Source of the DNA: Streptomyces flaveus
GTDB taxonomy: Bacteria > Actinomycetota > Actinomycetes > Streptomycetales > Streptomycetaceae
Reading direction: 5' to 3'
DNA: 64,000 bases
NCBI RefSeq assembly: GCF_014647675.1
Contig: NZ_BMPQ01000003.1
Coordinates: 384,373 to 448,372 of the forward strand
The notes below the pieces were generated by a model, which worked only from the letters and a program-made list of their open reading frames with translations, was not told the DNA's origin and did not search any database. Positions 54,578 through 63,826 of the stretch are shown here, one piece after another. Numbering within the stretch: position 1 is the first letter of the stretch; every line of letters starts with the position of its first letter. Both the position numbers and the translations under genes were made by a program.

Positions 54578-56068
54578 ATGGACCTCGAGACGTTCCGCAA
54601 GCTGGCCATCGACCGGCGTGTCATCCCCGTCAGCCGCAAGCTCCTCGCGGACGGCGACACGCCCGTCGCGCTCTACCGCAAGCTCGCCGCCGAGCGCCCC
54701 GGCACCTTCCTGCTGGAGTCCGCCGAGAACGGCCGCTCCTGGTCCCGTTACTCCTTCGTGGGCGTCCGCTCCGCCGCGACTCTCACCGAGCGCGGCGGGC
54801 AGGCGCACTGGCTCGGCACCCCGCCCGTCGGTGTTCCCGTCGACGGGGACCCGCTGGCCGCCCTGCGCGCCACCGTCGAGGCGCTGCACACCCCGCACGA
54901 CCTCGTCCACGACAGCGGACTGCCCCCGTTTACCGGCGGCATGGTCGGCTACCTCGGCTACGACATCGTGCGCCGCCTGGAGAAGATCGGCCCCGGCGAG
55001 CGCGACGACCTGAAACTTCCCGAGCTGACCATGCTGCTCACCAGCGACCTCGCGGTCCTGGACCACTGGGACGGCACGGTCCTGCTGATCGCCAACGCGA
55101 TCAACCACAACGACCTCGACACGGGCGTCGACGAGGCCTACGAGGACGCCGTCGCCCGCCTGGACGCCATGGAGGCCGACCTCTCGCGCGCCGTCTCCCA
55201 GCCCCCGGCCGCGCTCCCGCCCTCCGAACTCCCCGAGTACACCGCGCTGTGGGGCGGCCCCGACTACCAGGTCGCCGTCGAGGACATCAAGGAGCGCATC
55301 CGGGCAGGCGAGGCCTTCCAGGTCGTACCTTCCCAGCGCTTCGAAACCCCTTGCACGGCAAGCGCGTTGGACGTCTACCGTGTACTGCGGGCGACCAATC
55401 CCTCCCCGTACATGTACCTCTTCCGCTTCGACGGCTTCGACGTCGTGGGCTCCTCCCCGGAGGCTCTCGTCAAGGTCGAGGACGGGCACGCGATGGTGCA
55501 CCCCATCGCCGGTACGCGACCGCGCGGCGCGACCCCGCAGGAGGACCAGGCCCTCGCCGACGAACTCCTCGCCGACCCCAAGGAACGCGCCGAGCACCTG
55601 ATGCTCGTCGACCTGGGACGCAACGACCTGGGCCGCGTCTGCGAGCCGGGTTCCGTCGAGGTCGTCGACTTCATGTCCATCGAGCGGTACTCGCACGTCA
55701 TGCACATCGTCTCGACGGTGACCGGCAAGGTCGCACAGGGGCGTACGGCCTTCGACGTCCTGACCGCCTGCTTCCCCGCAGGCACCCTCTCCGGCGCCCC
55801 CAAGCCCCGCGCGATGCAGATCATCGACGAGCTGGAGCCGAGCCGCCGCGGCGTGTACGGCGGCTGCGTCGGCTACCTCGACTTCGCGGGCGACTCCGAC
55901 ACCGCCATCGCCATCCGTACGGCCCTGCTGCGGGACGGCACGGCGTACGTGCAGGCCGGCGCCGGAGTCGTCGCCGACTCGAACCCCGTGGCCGAGGACG
56001 ACGAGTGCCGCAACAAGGCGGCGGCCGTCCTGCGTGCGGTGCATACGGCGAACCGGCTCGGACAATAG
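54578..56068 (+). CDS. trpE: anthranilate synthase component I
   Basis: 496 aa, ATG 54578. It makes anthranilate from chorismate with TrpG (not in the window). FLLESAENG is the tryptophan feedback site (LLES). GDIFQVVxSQR is represented by [46 protein letters not shown] and [17 protein letters not shown] follow. It is 11 bases after hisI, so both are probably cotranscribed; no leader peptide of Trp codons fits in that space. Confidence 0.96.
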   Translation: MDLETFRKLAIDRRVIPVSRKLLADGDTPVALYRKLAAERPGTFLLESAENGRSWSRYSFVGVRSAATLTERGGQAHWLGTPPVGVPVDGDPLAALRATVEALHTPHDLVHDSGLPPFTGGMVGYLGYDIVRRLEKIGPGERDDLKLPELTMLLTSDLAVLDHWDGTVLLIANAINHNDLDTGVDEAYEDAVARLDAMEADLSRAVSQPPAALPPSELPEYTALWGGPDYQVAVEDIKERIRAGEAFQVVPSQRFETPCTASALDVYRVLRATNPSPYMYLFRFDGFDVVGSSPEALVKVEDGHAMVHPIAGTRPRGATPQEDQALADELLADPKERAEHLMLVDLGRNDLGRVCEPGSVEVVDFMSIERYSHVMHIVSTVTGKVAQGRTAFDVLTACFPAGTLSGAPKPRAMQIIDELEPSRRGVYGGCVGYLDFAGDSDTAIAIRTALLRDGTAYVQAGAGVVADSNPVAEDDECRNKAAAVLRAVHTANRLGQ

Positions 56069-56129
56069 GGCACTTCTCACGTGGGCCCCGGGTGACCGTT
56101 CGCCCCGGGTCCAGGCGATAGTGGGGTAC

Positions 56130-56762
56130 GTGACTGCTGTACCTCACTCCCGATCCGAAGCCGCCGGACCCGCCCGGTCCGGCCGCCGGAGCCTTGCCAT
56201 CGCCCTGCTGTGCGGCGCGCTCGGCGCGGCCGTGGCGCTGCTCGCCACGCGGCAGGGCTGGTCGGAGGGCACCGCGACGGTGGCCGGCGGCGACTTCCCG
56301 CTGAAGGCCACGGGCAGCGACGTCACGGGTGTGCCCGCGTCCCTCGCCATAGTGGGCCTGGCCGCCCTCGTCGCCGTCTTCGCCGTCCGCCGCGCCGGGC
56401 GCTTCCTGGTCGCCGGGCTCCTCGCGCTCTCCGGCGCGGGTACCGTGGCCGCGGCCCTCCTCGGCGCCTCCGACAGCTCCGCACTCGACGACAAGGCCGC
56501 GCAGGCCTCCGGCGACACCGCCGCGACCGTCGACTCCATGAGCCATACCGCCTGGCCGTACGTCGCCGCCGCGGGCGGAGTGCTGCTCCTGCTCGCCGGA
56601 CTGCTCGCGCTGCGCTACGGACGGCTGTGGCCGGCCATGTCGGGCCGGTACGAGCGGGACGGCACCCCCAGGCCCCGTAAGCCCAGGCCTGCCGCGGACC
56701 CGGACCGGCCCGAGGAGATGTGGAAGGCGCTGGACCGCGGCGAGGACCCCACGGGGGCCTAG
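56130..56762 (+). CDS. tryptophan-associated membrane protein (Trp_oprn_chp family)
   Basis: 210 aa from GTG 56130; GATAGT 5 bases upstream may be a -10 of a leaderless transcript. Four hydrophobic segments (about residues 20-38, 65-83, 88-107 and 140-160) and the loop RQGWSEGTATVAGGDFPLKATGSDVTG match the family linked to trp genes in actinobacteria. The last 45 residues are basic and proline-rich. Function unknown. Confidence 0.82.
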   Translation: MTAVPHSRSEAAGPARSGRRSLAIALLCGALGAAVALLATRQGWSEGTATVAGGDFPLKATGSDVTGVPASLAIVGLAALVAVFAVRRAGRFLVAGLLALSGAGTVAAALLGASDSSALDDKAAQASGDTAATVDSMSHTAWPYVAAAGGVLLLLAGLLALRYGRLWPAMSGRYERDGTPRPRKPRPAADPDRPEEMWKALDRGEDPTGA

Positions 56763-56796
56763 CGCGGCTGCTGGAGGCAGGACCCCCGATCAACAC

Positions 56797-56810
56797 GCAC
56801 GCGCGCGTGC
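56797..56810. promoter_or_regulatory. GC palindrome upstream of HGxxPAAW gene
   Basis: GCACGCGCGCGTGC is a perfect 14-bp palindrome about 90 bases before the small gene, next to GGAACAATGG, a possible -10. Alternating purine-pyrimidine sequence may also simply be a chance GC run. Confidence 0.25.
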
Positions 56811-56899
56811 GGAACAATGGGCTTCGAGCGTCCGACTCACTCAGGCGACTCGCACAGGCACATACAGCCACACACGCAATCAGCAACGAGGAGCAAGTC

Positions 56900-57130
56900 A
56901 TGGCGGGCAACCACCACGGTCACACCCCGGCCGCCTGGACCGGTGTCATCATCGTCTTCATCGGTTTCTGCGTCTCGGGTGCCTTCATGGTGCTGGCCAA
57001 CCCGCTGGGCTTCTGGGCCGGCATGGTCATCTGCGTCCTCGGCGGAGTGGTCGGCATGGCCATGCGCGCGGCGGGCCTCGGCCAGCCGAAGTCCACCCAC
57101 CCGCCGCACAAGGTGGCCTCCGAGAGCTGA
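56900..57130 (+). CDS. HGxxPAAW-type small membrane protein
   Basis: 76 aa, ATG 56900, with GAGGAGC upstream. HHGHTPAAWTG near the start is the family signature. Two transmembrane segments (about residues 15-33 and 37-57) follow, then a hydrophilic tail. It is regularly found next to trp genes in actinobacteria. Function unknown. Confidence 0.82.
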   Translation: MAGNHHGHTPAAWTGVIIVFIGFCVSGAFMVLANPLGFWAGMVICVLGGVVGMAMRAAGLGQPKSTHPPHKVASES

Positions 57131-57131
57131 T

Positions 57132-57206
57132 CCTCCCCCACTCTCGGCTTCTCCCCCAGTGCCTTAAGGGCCTGGGGGACCCCCAGAGCGGGGGGACCCC
57201 CACCAC
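57132..57206. repeat. dispersed C/G-run repeat, copy A
   Basis: CCTCCCCCACTCTCGGCTTC... and GGGGGGACCCCCACC mark an intergenic repeat type I recognise from Streptomyces. The reverse complement of its start (GAGAGTGGGGGAGG) resembles GAGGGTGGGGGAGG at 57799-57812, so two inverted copies flank the DUF2752 gene. Confidence 0.6.
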
Positions 57207-57217
57207 GGCGACGAGTT

Positions 57218-57254
57218 AAGGCGGCACCGGCGCTGGAAGCCGGGGCCGCCTTTT
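57218..57254 (+). terminator. terminator before DUF2752 gene
   Basis: AAGGCGGC...CCGGC...GCCGG...GCCGCCTT form a strong hairpin followed by TTTT. It separates the HGxxPAAW gene from the next gene. Confidence 0.85.
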
Positions 57255-57294
57255 GCTGTGCGCGGTTTCCTGTGCGCGAGGCAGAATGCGTTGA

Positions 57295-57729
57295 GTGGAC
57301 CCCGAAAGCCAGAGGGCGACGTCCCCTCCCGGATCCGTGGTGCGGCGGCTCGCCGTGCCCGGCGGTGTGCTCGCGGCCGTCGCCGGCGCCTTCGCGTACG
57401 TCGCCGCCGTGGATCCGAACGAGCCGGGGCACTACCCCGCTTGCCCGCTGTTCCAGTACGCGGGCGTGTACTGCCCCGGCTGCGGCGGACTGCGCAGCGC
57501 GCACGCCTTCGTGCACGGGGACTTCGCGGCGGCGCTCCAGGCCAACGCGGTCGCGGTCGTGGCGTACTTCGTGTTCGCGGTGCTGTGGATCGTCTGGGCG
57601 GTCCGATCGGTCCGGGGCCGCCCGCTGAGCCTCGACTTGAGGACCGTTCACCTGTGGGGGCTCGGGGCGCTGTTGCTGGTCTTCACGGTTGTCCGGAACC
57701 TGCCGTTCGGTGGCTGGCTTCACCCTTGA
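57295..57729 (+). CDS. DUF2752 membrane protein
   Basis: 144 aa from GTG 57295; CAGAAT about 10 bases upstream suggests its own, nearly leaderless, promoter. The family core CPLFQYAGVYCPGCGGLRSAHAFVHGD with three conserved Cys is present, around three hydrophobic segments. Function unknown. Confidence 0.87.
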   Translation: MDPESQRATSPPGSVVRRLAVPGGVLAAVAGAFAYVAAVDPNEPGHYPACPLFQYAGVYCPGCGGLRSAHAFVHGDFAAALQANAVAVVAYFVFAVLWIVWAVRSVRGRPLSLDLRTVHLWGLGALLLVFTVVRNLPFGGWLHP

Positions 57730-57744
57730 TCGACTGGCGAATGC

Positions 57745-57812
57745 CCAGTACGGGGGCACCTCCCGTCCGAGCCGTGCGAAGCTGGTTCGAGGGTGGGGGA
57801 GGGGCCGCCGTC
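57745..57812. repeat. dispersed C/G-run repeat, copy B
   Basis: CCCAGTACGGGGGCACCTCCC...GAGGGTGGGGGAGG resembles intergenic repeats known to me from Streptomyces, and is partly the inverse of copy A at 57132-57206. The 220-base gap to trpC also has GATACCAT at about 57844, a possible -10 for trpC. Confidence 0.55.
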
Positions 57813-57951
57813 AACCGGATGCGAGAGCTGAGCCCTCCTGCGGATACCATCGCAGTGACCATCGGTTTCGTCTGATGCGGGCGACCTTCGAATCAACCGC
57901 TCAGCAGCTCGACAGCTACAACCGTCCACCGTCAGGAAGGGGGCCGCTCGC

Positions 57952-58761
57952 GTGAGTGTGCTCGACGAGATCATCGACGGAGTCCGTGCCGACCTCGCGG
58001 AGCGGCAGGCACGCGTCAGCCTCGACGAGCTCAAGGAGCGTGCGGCGAAGGCTCCTGCGGCCAAGGACGGCGTGGCCGCCCTGCGCGGCGACGGCGTCAA
58101 GGTCATCTGCGAGGTGAAGCGTTCGAGCCCGTCCAAGGGCGCGCTCGCCGCGATCGCCGACCCGGCAGGGCTTGCGGCGGACTACGAGGCGGGCGGCGCG
58201 GCGGTGATCTCGGTACTGACCGAGCAGCGTCGCTTCGGAGGTTCGCTGGCCGACCTGGAGGCCGTCCGCGCCCGGGTGGACATCCCAATCCTGCGCAAGG
58301 ACTTCATCGTCACGTCGTACCAGCTGTGGGAGGCACGGGCGTACGGCGCGGATCTGGCCCTGCTGATCGTCGCGGCCCTGGACCAGCCCGCCCTGGAGTC
58401 CCTCATCGAGCGCGCCGTGTCCATCGGGCTCACCCCGATCGTCGAGGTGCACGACGAGGACGAGGTCGAGCGTGCGGTGGAGGCCGGTGCGAAGGTCATC
58501 GGCGTCAACGCTCGCGACCTGAAGACCCTGAAGGTCGACCGCTCGACGTTCGACCGCATCGCCCCCGAGATCCCCGACACCATCGTCAAGATCGCCGAGT
58601 CCGGCGTCCGCGGCCCCCATGACCTCATCGCCTACGCCAACGCCGGTGCCGACGCGGTCCTGGTCGGCGAGTCCCTGGTCACGGGCCGCGACCCGAAGGC
58701 AGCGGTCTCCGACCTGGTGGCGGCGGGCGCGCACCCCGCGCTGCGGCACGGACGGGGCTGA
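57952..58761 (+). CDS. trpC: indole-3-glycerol phosphate synthase
   Basis: 269 aa from GTG 57952, with AGGAAGGGGG upstream. TIM barrel: [35 protein letters not shown] and [11 protein letters not shown] are all present. It is monofunctional, without a TrpF domain. It closes the indole ring of CdRP. Confidence 0.95.
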   Translation: MSVLDEIIDGVRADLAERQARVSLDELKERAAKAPAAKDGVAALRGDGVKVICEVKRSSPSKGALAAIADPAGLAADYEAGGAAVISVLTEQRRFGGSLADLEAVRARVDIPILRKDFIVTSYQLWEARAYGADLALLIVAALDQPALESLIERAVSIGLTPIVEVHDEDEVERAVEAGAKVIGVNARDLKTLKVDRSTFDRIAPEIPDTIVKIAESGVRGPHDLIAYANAGADAVLVGESLVTGRDPKAAVSDLVAAGAHPALRHGRG

Positions 58762-58870
58762 CGCTCCGGTGCACACCGTTTCCGACGCCGCCGCCACCCG
58801 TCCGGGCCTGCGCCCCGACGGGGACTCGGCGCGCGTACGGTCGGCTGCACCGCACGATCCGAGTGACGGC

Positions 58871-59239
58871 GTGGCCCTTCTCGGAGGGCGCCCGGTCGCG
58901 GCGGCCCCGCGTGCCGGGGAGGCCCGCCCCGGCGTATGCGCGGTCGCTCACCGCCTTGCGGCGCGCCCTGTTGTCGGTCATGGCACTTCGGCCGGCCTCG
59001 CGCCGCGGGGCCTCACCCGCCCCGGCTGCCTCGGGGCCCGTGCGGTCGCCGAGGCCCTCACGGCGGCCCGCGACCCCTACGCCCGCCTCGCCCGAGGCTG
59101 CCGCCCGCGCGGCTGCCGGGCACCCGCCCGCCGGGTCCACGGACGCCGGGTGCGGTACGTGATCGGCGACGAGCCGGGCCAGGTCAACGGGATGCGATGG
59201 CGTCGGCGCCTCGTGTGCCCACTCTGTTCGGAGCTCTGA
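58871..59239 (+). CDS. TrpM-like frame between trpC and trpB
   Basis: Only the last 60 or so codons look coding: [20 protein letters not shown], then [17 protein letters not shown], ending at TGA 59237-59239. In S. coelicolor the small regulator TrpM (about 63 aa) is encoded at this position. In frame there is no ATG/GTG/TTG close to residue -63; the first are GTG 58871 (122 aa) and GTG 58769 (156 aa), both without a clear SD, or GTG near 59152 (about 29 aa). So start and length are unresolved, and I infer TrpM from location, size of the core and partial memory of the family. Confidence 0.4.
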   Translation: MALLGGRPVAAAPRAGEARPGVCAVAHRLAARPVVGHGTSAGLAPRGLTRPGCLGARAVAEALTAARDPYARLARGCRPRGCRAPARRVHGRRVRYVIGDEPGQVNGMRWRRRLVCPLCSEL

Positions 59240-59576
59240 GCCGCCGGTAGGCTCCGCCGGTTCGTTCCCGGGCGTGTCCCCTGTGGGCGCGCATCGGTCC
59301 GCCACGGACCGGGTGCGCCCCGCCTGGACGCCTCTGTCCCGCCGAGGCGGCGACCAGCCCCGTGGTTTCGGACCGTCGGATTCCGGCGGACCGCCACCCC
59401 GTGGCGGCAGCCAGAGCCCGCCGGAGGCACAGGCGGCAGCCACTGTCCGCCGAGGCGCAGGACGGCACCGACTCCCGCCGAAGGTGACGACGCCCCCGCA
59501 GGTGTCCCACCCGAGGCATACCGTGACCATTGTCAGACTCGAGACCTGGGGCCTCACGCCCCTGCGAGGTAACCGC
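59240..59576 (+). other. trpM-trpB gap, no confident gene
   Basis: 337 bases with no strong gene. The trpB frame is open throughout from a GTG at 59308 and again from GTG 59523 (18 codons, [11 protein letters not shown]...), running into trpB without stop. GGGGC-ctcac-GCCCC (about 59549-59563) can form a small hairpin before the GAGG site of trpB. ATACCG near 59519 might be a -10. A short leader or longer TrpB cannot be told apart here. Confidence 0.4.
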
Positions 59577-60869
59577 ATGCCCAGCGAGTTCTTCATTCCT
59601 GACCCGGAGGGTCAAGTCCCCACTGCCGAGGGCTACTTCGGCGTGTTCGGCGGCAAGTTCATCCCGGAGGCGCTGGTCGCCGCCGTGGACGAGGTCGCCG
59701 TGGAGTACGACAAGGCGAAGTCCGATCCGGAGTTCGCGCGCGAGCTGGACGACCTGCTCGTCAACTACACCGGGCGGCCGAGCGCCCTGACCGAGGTGCC
59801 CCGGTTCGCCGAACACGCCGGTGGCGCCCGGATCTTCCTCAAGCGGGAAGACCTGAACCACACCGGCTCGCACAAGATCAACAACGTGCTCGGCCAGGCC
59901 CTGCTCACCAAGCGCATGGGCAAGACCCGCGTCATCGCCGAGACCGGAGCCGGCCAGCACGGCGTCGCGACCGCCACCGCCTGCGCCCTCTTCGGCCTCG
60001 AGTGCACCATCTACATGGGCGAGATCGACACCCAGCGGCAGGCCCTCAACGTCGCCCGTATGCGCATGCTCGGCGCCGAGGTCATCGCCGTGAAGTCCGG
60101 CAGCCGGACGCTCAAGGACGCCATCAACGAGGCCTTCCGCGACTGGGTCGCCAACGTCGAGCACACGCACTACCTGTTCGGGACCGTGGCAGGCCCGCAT
60201 CCCTTCCCCGCCATGGTGCGCGACTTCCACCGGGTGATCGGCGTCGAGGCCCGGCGCCAGCTCCTGGAGCGCGCCGGTCGTCTCCCCGACGCCGCCATCG
60301 CCTGCGTCGGCGGCGGCTCGAACGCCATCGGCCTCTTCCACGCGTTCATCCCCGACACGGACGTACGCCTCATCGGCTGCGAGCCGGCCGGCCACGGCAT
60401 CGAGACCGGCGAGCACGCGGCCACCCTCACCGCCGGTGAGCCGGGCATCCTGCACGGTTCGAGGAGTTACGTCCTCCAGGACGAGGAAGGCCAGATCACC
60501 GAGCCGTACTCGATCTCGGCCGGGCTCGACTACCCGGGCATCGGCCCCGAGCACTCGTACCTCAAGGACAGCGGCCGCGGCGAGTACCGCGCCGTCACCG
60601 ACGACGCGGCCATGCAGGCCCTGCGCCTGCTGTCCCGCACCGAGGGCATCATCCCGGCCATCGAGAGCGCGCACGCGCTCGCCGGTGCCCTGGAGGTGGG
60701 CCAGGAGCTGGGCAAGGACGGGCTGATCATCGTCAACCTGTCCGGACGCGGCGACAAGGACATGGACACGGCCGCCCGTTACTTCGGCCTGTACGACAAG
60801 GGCGCCGACGCCGTCGTCGCCGCGGATGCCGACAGTGACACCGCCGAGATCGAAGGGGACGCCAAGTGA
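59577..60869 (+). CDS. trpB: tryptophan synthase beta subunit
   Basis: 430 aa from ATG 59577, with GAGGT about 6 bases upstream; the frame is open further upstream but homology starts at about [19 protein letters not shown] Lys in [30 protein letters not shown], the phosphate loop [11 protein letters not shown] and [13 protein letters not shown] are present. It condenses indole with serine. It overlaps trpA (GTGA). Confidence 0.96.
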   Translation: MPSEFFIPDPEGQVPTAEGYFGVFGGKFIPEALVAAVDEVAVEYDKAKSDPEFARELDDLLVNYTGRPSALTEVPRFAEHAGGARIFLKREDLNHTGSHKINNVLGQALLTKRMGKTRVIAETGAGQHGVATATACALFGLECTIYMGEIDTQRQALNVARMRMLGAEVIAVKSGSRTLKDAINEAFRDWVANVEHTHYLFGTVAGPHPFPAMVRDFHRVIGVEARRQLLERAGRLPDAAIACVGGGSNAIGLFHAFIPDTDVRLIGCEPAGHGIETGEHAATLTAGEPGILHGSRSYVLQDEEGQITEPYSISAGLDYPGIGPEHSYLKDSGRGEYRAVTDDAAMQALRLLSRTEGIIPAIESAHALAGALEVGQELGKDGLIIVNLSGRGDKDMDTAARYFGLYDKGADAVVAADADSDTAEIEGDAK

Positions 60870-61681
60870 GCGGCAACATCGAGCTGTTGAGCGACACCCT
60901 CGCGGCAGCGAAGACGGAGGGCCGGTCCGCCCTCATCGCGTACCTCCCGGCCGGCTTTCCGACCGTCGACGGCGGGATCGCCGCCATCAAGGCCGTCTTC
61001 GACGGCGGCGCCGATGTCGTCGAGGTCGGGCTGCCGCACAGCGACCCGGTCCTCGACGGCCCGGTCATCCAGACCGCCGACGACATCGCCCTGCGCGGCG
61101 GAGTCAGGATCGCGGACGTGATGCGCACGGTCCGAGAGGCCTACGAGGCGACCGGGAAGCCGGTACTCGTCATGACGTACTGGAACCCCATCGACCGCTA
61201 CGGCGTCGAGCGCTTCACCGCCGAGCTGGCGGAAGCCGGCGGGGCGGGCTGCATCCTGCCCGACCTCCCGGTGCAGGAGTCGGCCCTCTGGAGGGAGCAC
61301 GCCGAGAAGCACGACCTCGCGACCGTCTTCGTCGTCGCGCCCAGCAGCAAGGACGCCCGGCTCGCCCAGATCACCGCGGCGGGCTCCGGATTCGTGTACG
61401 CGGCCTCCCTGATGGGCGTCACCGGCACCCGCGAGTCGGTGGGCGCACAGGCGCAGGACCTCGTACACCGCACCAAGGCCACCACCGAACTGCCGGTCTG
61501 TGTCGGCCTCGGCGTCTCCAACGCCGGACAGGCCGCCGAGGTCGCCGGCTTCGCCGACGGCGTCATCGTCGGCTCGGCCTTCGTCAAGCGCATGCTGGAC
61601 GCGCCGGACGAGACGGCGGCTCTGGAGGCCGTACGCGCACTCGCCGCGGACCTCGCGAAGGGCGTGCGCGGGACGGCGTGA
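60866..61681 (+). CDS. trpA: tryptophan synthase alpha subunit
   Basis: 271 aa from GTG 60866, overlapping the trpB stop. Catalytic residues lie in [17 protein letters not shown] (Glu and Asp). [23 protein letters not shown] and [11 protein letters not shown] follow. It cleaves indole-glycerol phosphate and passes indole to TrpB. Confidence 0.96.
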   Translation: MSGNIELLSDTLAAAKTEGRSALIAYLPAGFPTVDGGIAAIKAVFDGGADVVEVGLPHSDPVLDGPVIQTADDIALRGGVRIADVMRTVREAYEATGKPVLVMTYWNPIDRYGVERFTAELAEAGGAGCILPDLPVQESALWREHAEKHDLATVFVVAPSSKDARLAQITAAGSGFVYAASLMGVTGTRESVGAQAQDLVHRTKATTELPVCVGLGVSNAGQAAEVAGFADGVIVGSAFVKRMLDAPDETAALEAVRALAADLAKGVRGTA

Positions 61682-61746
61682 CGGGCGGTCCCTCAGACGG
61701 GGGAGAAACGGAAAATCCGCTCACTCGTACGGGTGGACCTGGGACC

Positions 61747-61769
61747 GGGGAGGCGCTTGTTGCCTCCCC
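61747..61769 (+). terminator. hairpin after trpA
   Basis: GGGGAGGC-gcttgtt-GCCTCCCC is a perfect 8-bp stem, 65 bases after the trpA stop and 18 bases before the next gene. No T-run, so it may attenuate rather than fully stop read-through. Confidence 0.6.
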
Positions 61770-61786
61770 GGTTCGTTCTGCCGGAT

Positions 61787-62560
61787 GTGAGCGAGAAGAA
61801 CCGTGAAGGAAAGCGCACCGCCCGCGAGCGGCTGGCGGCCGAGCGAGAGAAGCAGAAGGCCGGGGAGAGGCGCCGCCGTGCGCTGATCGTGAGCTCCACC
61901 GTGGTCTGCGTACTGGCACTGGCGGGTGTGATCGGCACCCTGGCCGCGAACGCGGGCAACGGCAAGGCAGATCCCGAGGGCCCGGTCAGAGCGCCCTCGA
62001 AGGCGACCGGCGGCGACAGTCCCGCCATCCCCGTGGGCAAGGAGAGCGCCAGATCGACGCTCACCGTGTGGGAGGACTTCCGCTGCCCGGCCTGCAAGAG
62101 CTTCGAGGACGCGTACCGCTCGACGATCCATGAGCTGACGGACTCCGGACAGCTGAAGGTCGAGTACCACCTCGCGACGCTGATCGACGGGAACATGGGC
62201 GGCAGCGGCTCCCTGCGCGCCGCCAACGCCTCGGCGTGCGCTCAGAACGCCGGGAAGTTCCCTGAGTACCACGACGTGCTGTTCCAGAACCAGCCTCCGG
62301 AGACGAGCGACGAGTTCGCCGACAACGGCAAGCTGATCGAGCTGGCGGGCAAGGTCGACGGACTCGACACCCCCACGTATCGGAAGTGCGTCGAGGACGG
62401 TACGCACAACAGCTGGGTCGCCAAGTCCAACAAGGCCTTCCAGGCCGGCGGTTTCCAGGGCACGCCGACGGTGCTGCTGAACGGCAAGAACATCTACCAG
62501 GACCGGGCGATGACCCCGGCGAAGCTGAAGCGGATGATCGAGGAGTCGGACAAGTCGTAG
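61787..62560 (+). CDS. membrane-anchored DsbA-like thioredoxin-fold protein (second copy)
   Basis: 257 aa from GTG 61787; the frame is open upstream, but the N-terminus from here matches the paralog at 30935-31747 (charged, many K/R/E, then a single membrane anchor at about 33-54). The extracytoplasmic domain has CPAC at Cys100-Cys103 (DFRCPACKSF) and the cis-Pro loop GFQGTPTVLLNG. It is probably a disulfide oxidoreductase or isomerase. It lies between trpA and lgt. Confidence 0.88.
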   Translation: MSEKNREGKRTARERLAAEREKQKAGERRRRALIVSSTVVCVLALAGVIGTLAANAGNGKADPEGPVRAPSKATGGDSPAIPVGKESARSTLTVWEDFRCPACKSFEDAYRSTIHELTDSGQLKVEYHLATLIDGNMGGSGSLRAANASACAQNAGKFPEYHDVLFQNQPPETSDEFADNGKLIELAGKVDGLDTPTYRKCVEDGTHNSWVAKSNKAFQAGGFQGTPTVLLNGKNIYQDRAMTPAKLKRMIEESDKS

Positions 62561-62649
62561 CGTCGGCGCGGGTTTCGGGGCCTGGGGCCCATGGCCCGTC
62601 ATCCCGTTATGGAGCCGTAGCCCGGGCGGGTTGCCGCACTTCCCGCCCG

Positions 62650-62670
62650 GCAGGGTAGCGTCGACCCTGC
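62650..62670. promoter_or_regulatory. inverted repeat directly before lgt
   Basis: GCAGGGT-agcgtcg-ACCCTGC, 7-bp arms, ends 2 bases before the lgt ATG at 62672. There is no room for an SD, so lgt may be leaderless or its initiation site may be folded. Confidence 0.4.
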
Positions 62671-62671
62671 C

Positions 62672-63643
62672 ATGGAACTTGCCTCTTTCCCCAGCCCGTC
62701 GCGCGGAGTGTACGAACTCGGCGGTGTCATTCCGCTGCGCGGCTACGCGTTCTGCATCATCATCGGCGTCTTTCTGGCCGTCTGGCTCGGAAACAAACGG
62801 TGGATCGCCCGCGGCGGCCGGTCCGGCACCGTGGCCGACATCGCCGTGTGGGCGGTGCCGTTCGGTCTCGTCGGCGGCCGGCTGTACCACGTCATCACGG
62901 ACTACCAGCTCTACTTCAGCGAGGGCGAGGACTGGGTCGACGCCTTCAAGATCTGGGAGGGCGGCCTCGGTATCTGGGGCGCCATCGCGCTGGGTGGCCT
63001 GGGAGCGTGGATCGGCTGCCGTCGCCGCGGGATCCCGCTGCCCGCCTGGGCCGACGCCGTCGCCCCGGGCATCGCTCTCGCGCAGGCCGTCGGCCGCTGG
63101 GGCAACTGGTTCAACCAGGAACTGTACGGGCGGGCCACGGACCTGCCCTGGGCAGTGAAGATCACGTCCTCGGACGACGGGCGCATTCCTGGCACGTACC
63201 ACCCGACCTTCCTCTACGAGTCGTTGTGGTGCATCGGCGTAGCGCTGCTCGTGATCTGGGCCGACCGGCGCTTCAAGCTCGGGCACGGGCGGGCGTTCGC
63301 GCTGTACGTCGCCGCGTACTGCGCGGGCCGGTTCTGGATCGAGTACATGCGCGTCGACGAGGCCCATGAATTCCTCGGGCTGCGCCTGAACAACTGGACC
63401 GCGATCGTGGTCTTCCTCCTCGCCGTCCTCTACATCGTGCTGTCGGCCAAGAGGCGGCCGGGCCGGGAAGAGGTCGTCGAGCCGGCGGCTGTCGCCGACG
63501 GTCCGGCGGGCGACGCGGAGGCCTCCGGCGAGGAGTCGGCGAAGGGGTTCAAGAAGGCCGACGTCGCGGAGTCCTCTGACTCTTCTGACTCCTCCGATGC
63601 GAAGTCCGACGTGAAGGACGCCGAGTCGGCCAAGAAGACCTGA
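62672..63643 (+). CDS. lgt: prolipoprotein diacylglyceryl transferase
   Basis: 323 aa, ATG 62672. About seven transmembrane segments. The Lgt signature GRWGNWFNQELYG, YHPTFLYES and FWIEYMRVDE are present. It attaches diacylglycerol to the lipobox Cys of prolipoproteins, before LspA cleavage. The last 75 residues form a charged, Ser/Asp/Lys-rich cytoplasmic tail (ESSDSSDSSDAKSD), longer than in most Lgt proteins. Confidence 0.96.
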   Translation: MELASFPSPSRGVYELGGVIPLRGYAFCIIIGVFLAVWLGNKRWIARGGRSGTVADIAVWAVPFGLVGGRLYHVITDYQLYFSEGEDWVDAFKIWEGGLGIWGAIALGGLGAWIGCRRRGIPLPAWADAVAPGIALAQAVGRWGNWFNQELYGRATDLPWAVKITSSDDGRIPGTYHPTFLYESLWCIGVALLVIWADRRFKLGHGRAFALYVAAYCAGRFWIEYMRVDEAHEFLGLRLNNWTAIVVFLLAVLYIVLSAKRRPGREEVVEPAAVADGPAGDAEASGEESAKGFKKADVAESSDSSDSSDAKSDVKDAESAKKT

Positions 63644-63658
63644 CATCGGTTTGTACGT

Positions 63659-63696
63659 CGAAGGGGGCGCCCCGGTTGCTCGGGGCGCCCCCTTCG
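63659..63696 (+). terminator. terminator after lgt
   Basis: CGAAGGGGGCGCCCCG and its exact complement (16 bp) enclose the loop GTTGCT, 16 bases after the lgt stop. Confidence 0.9.
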
Positions 63697-63826
63697 TCAT
63701 GCCGACATCGCGCAAAAGCGCAGGGTAAGTACGGCCTTCCTTGCTGGCAGGGGCGAAATTCCCGGCGTACTTTTGATGTGGTCAAGACGTGGAATCAGTC
63801 CAGCAAAGCTCTCTGGGGGAACCGGC

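Noticed and set aside
58863..59162. 99-aa alternative frame between trpC and trpB (starting MTAWPFSEG)
   Set aside because: Composition is Pro/Arg/Ala noise without a family pattern; the other frame carries the TrpM-like core.
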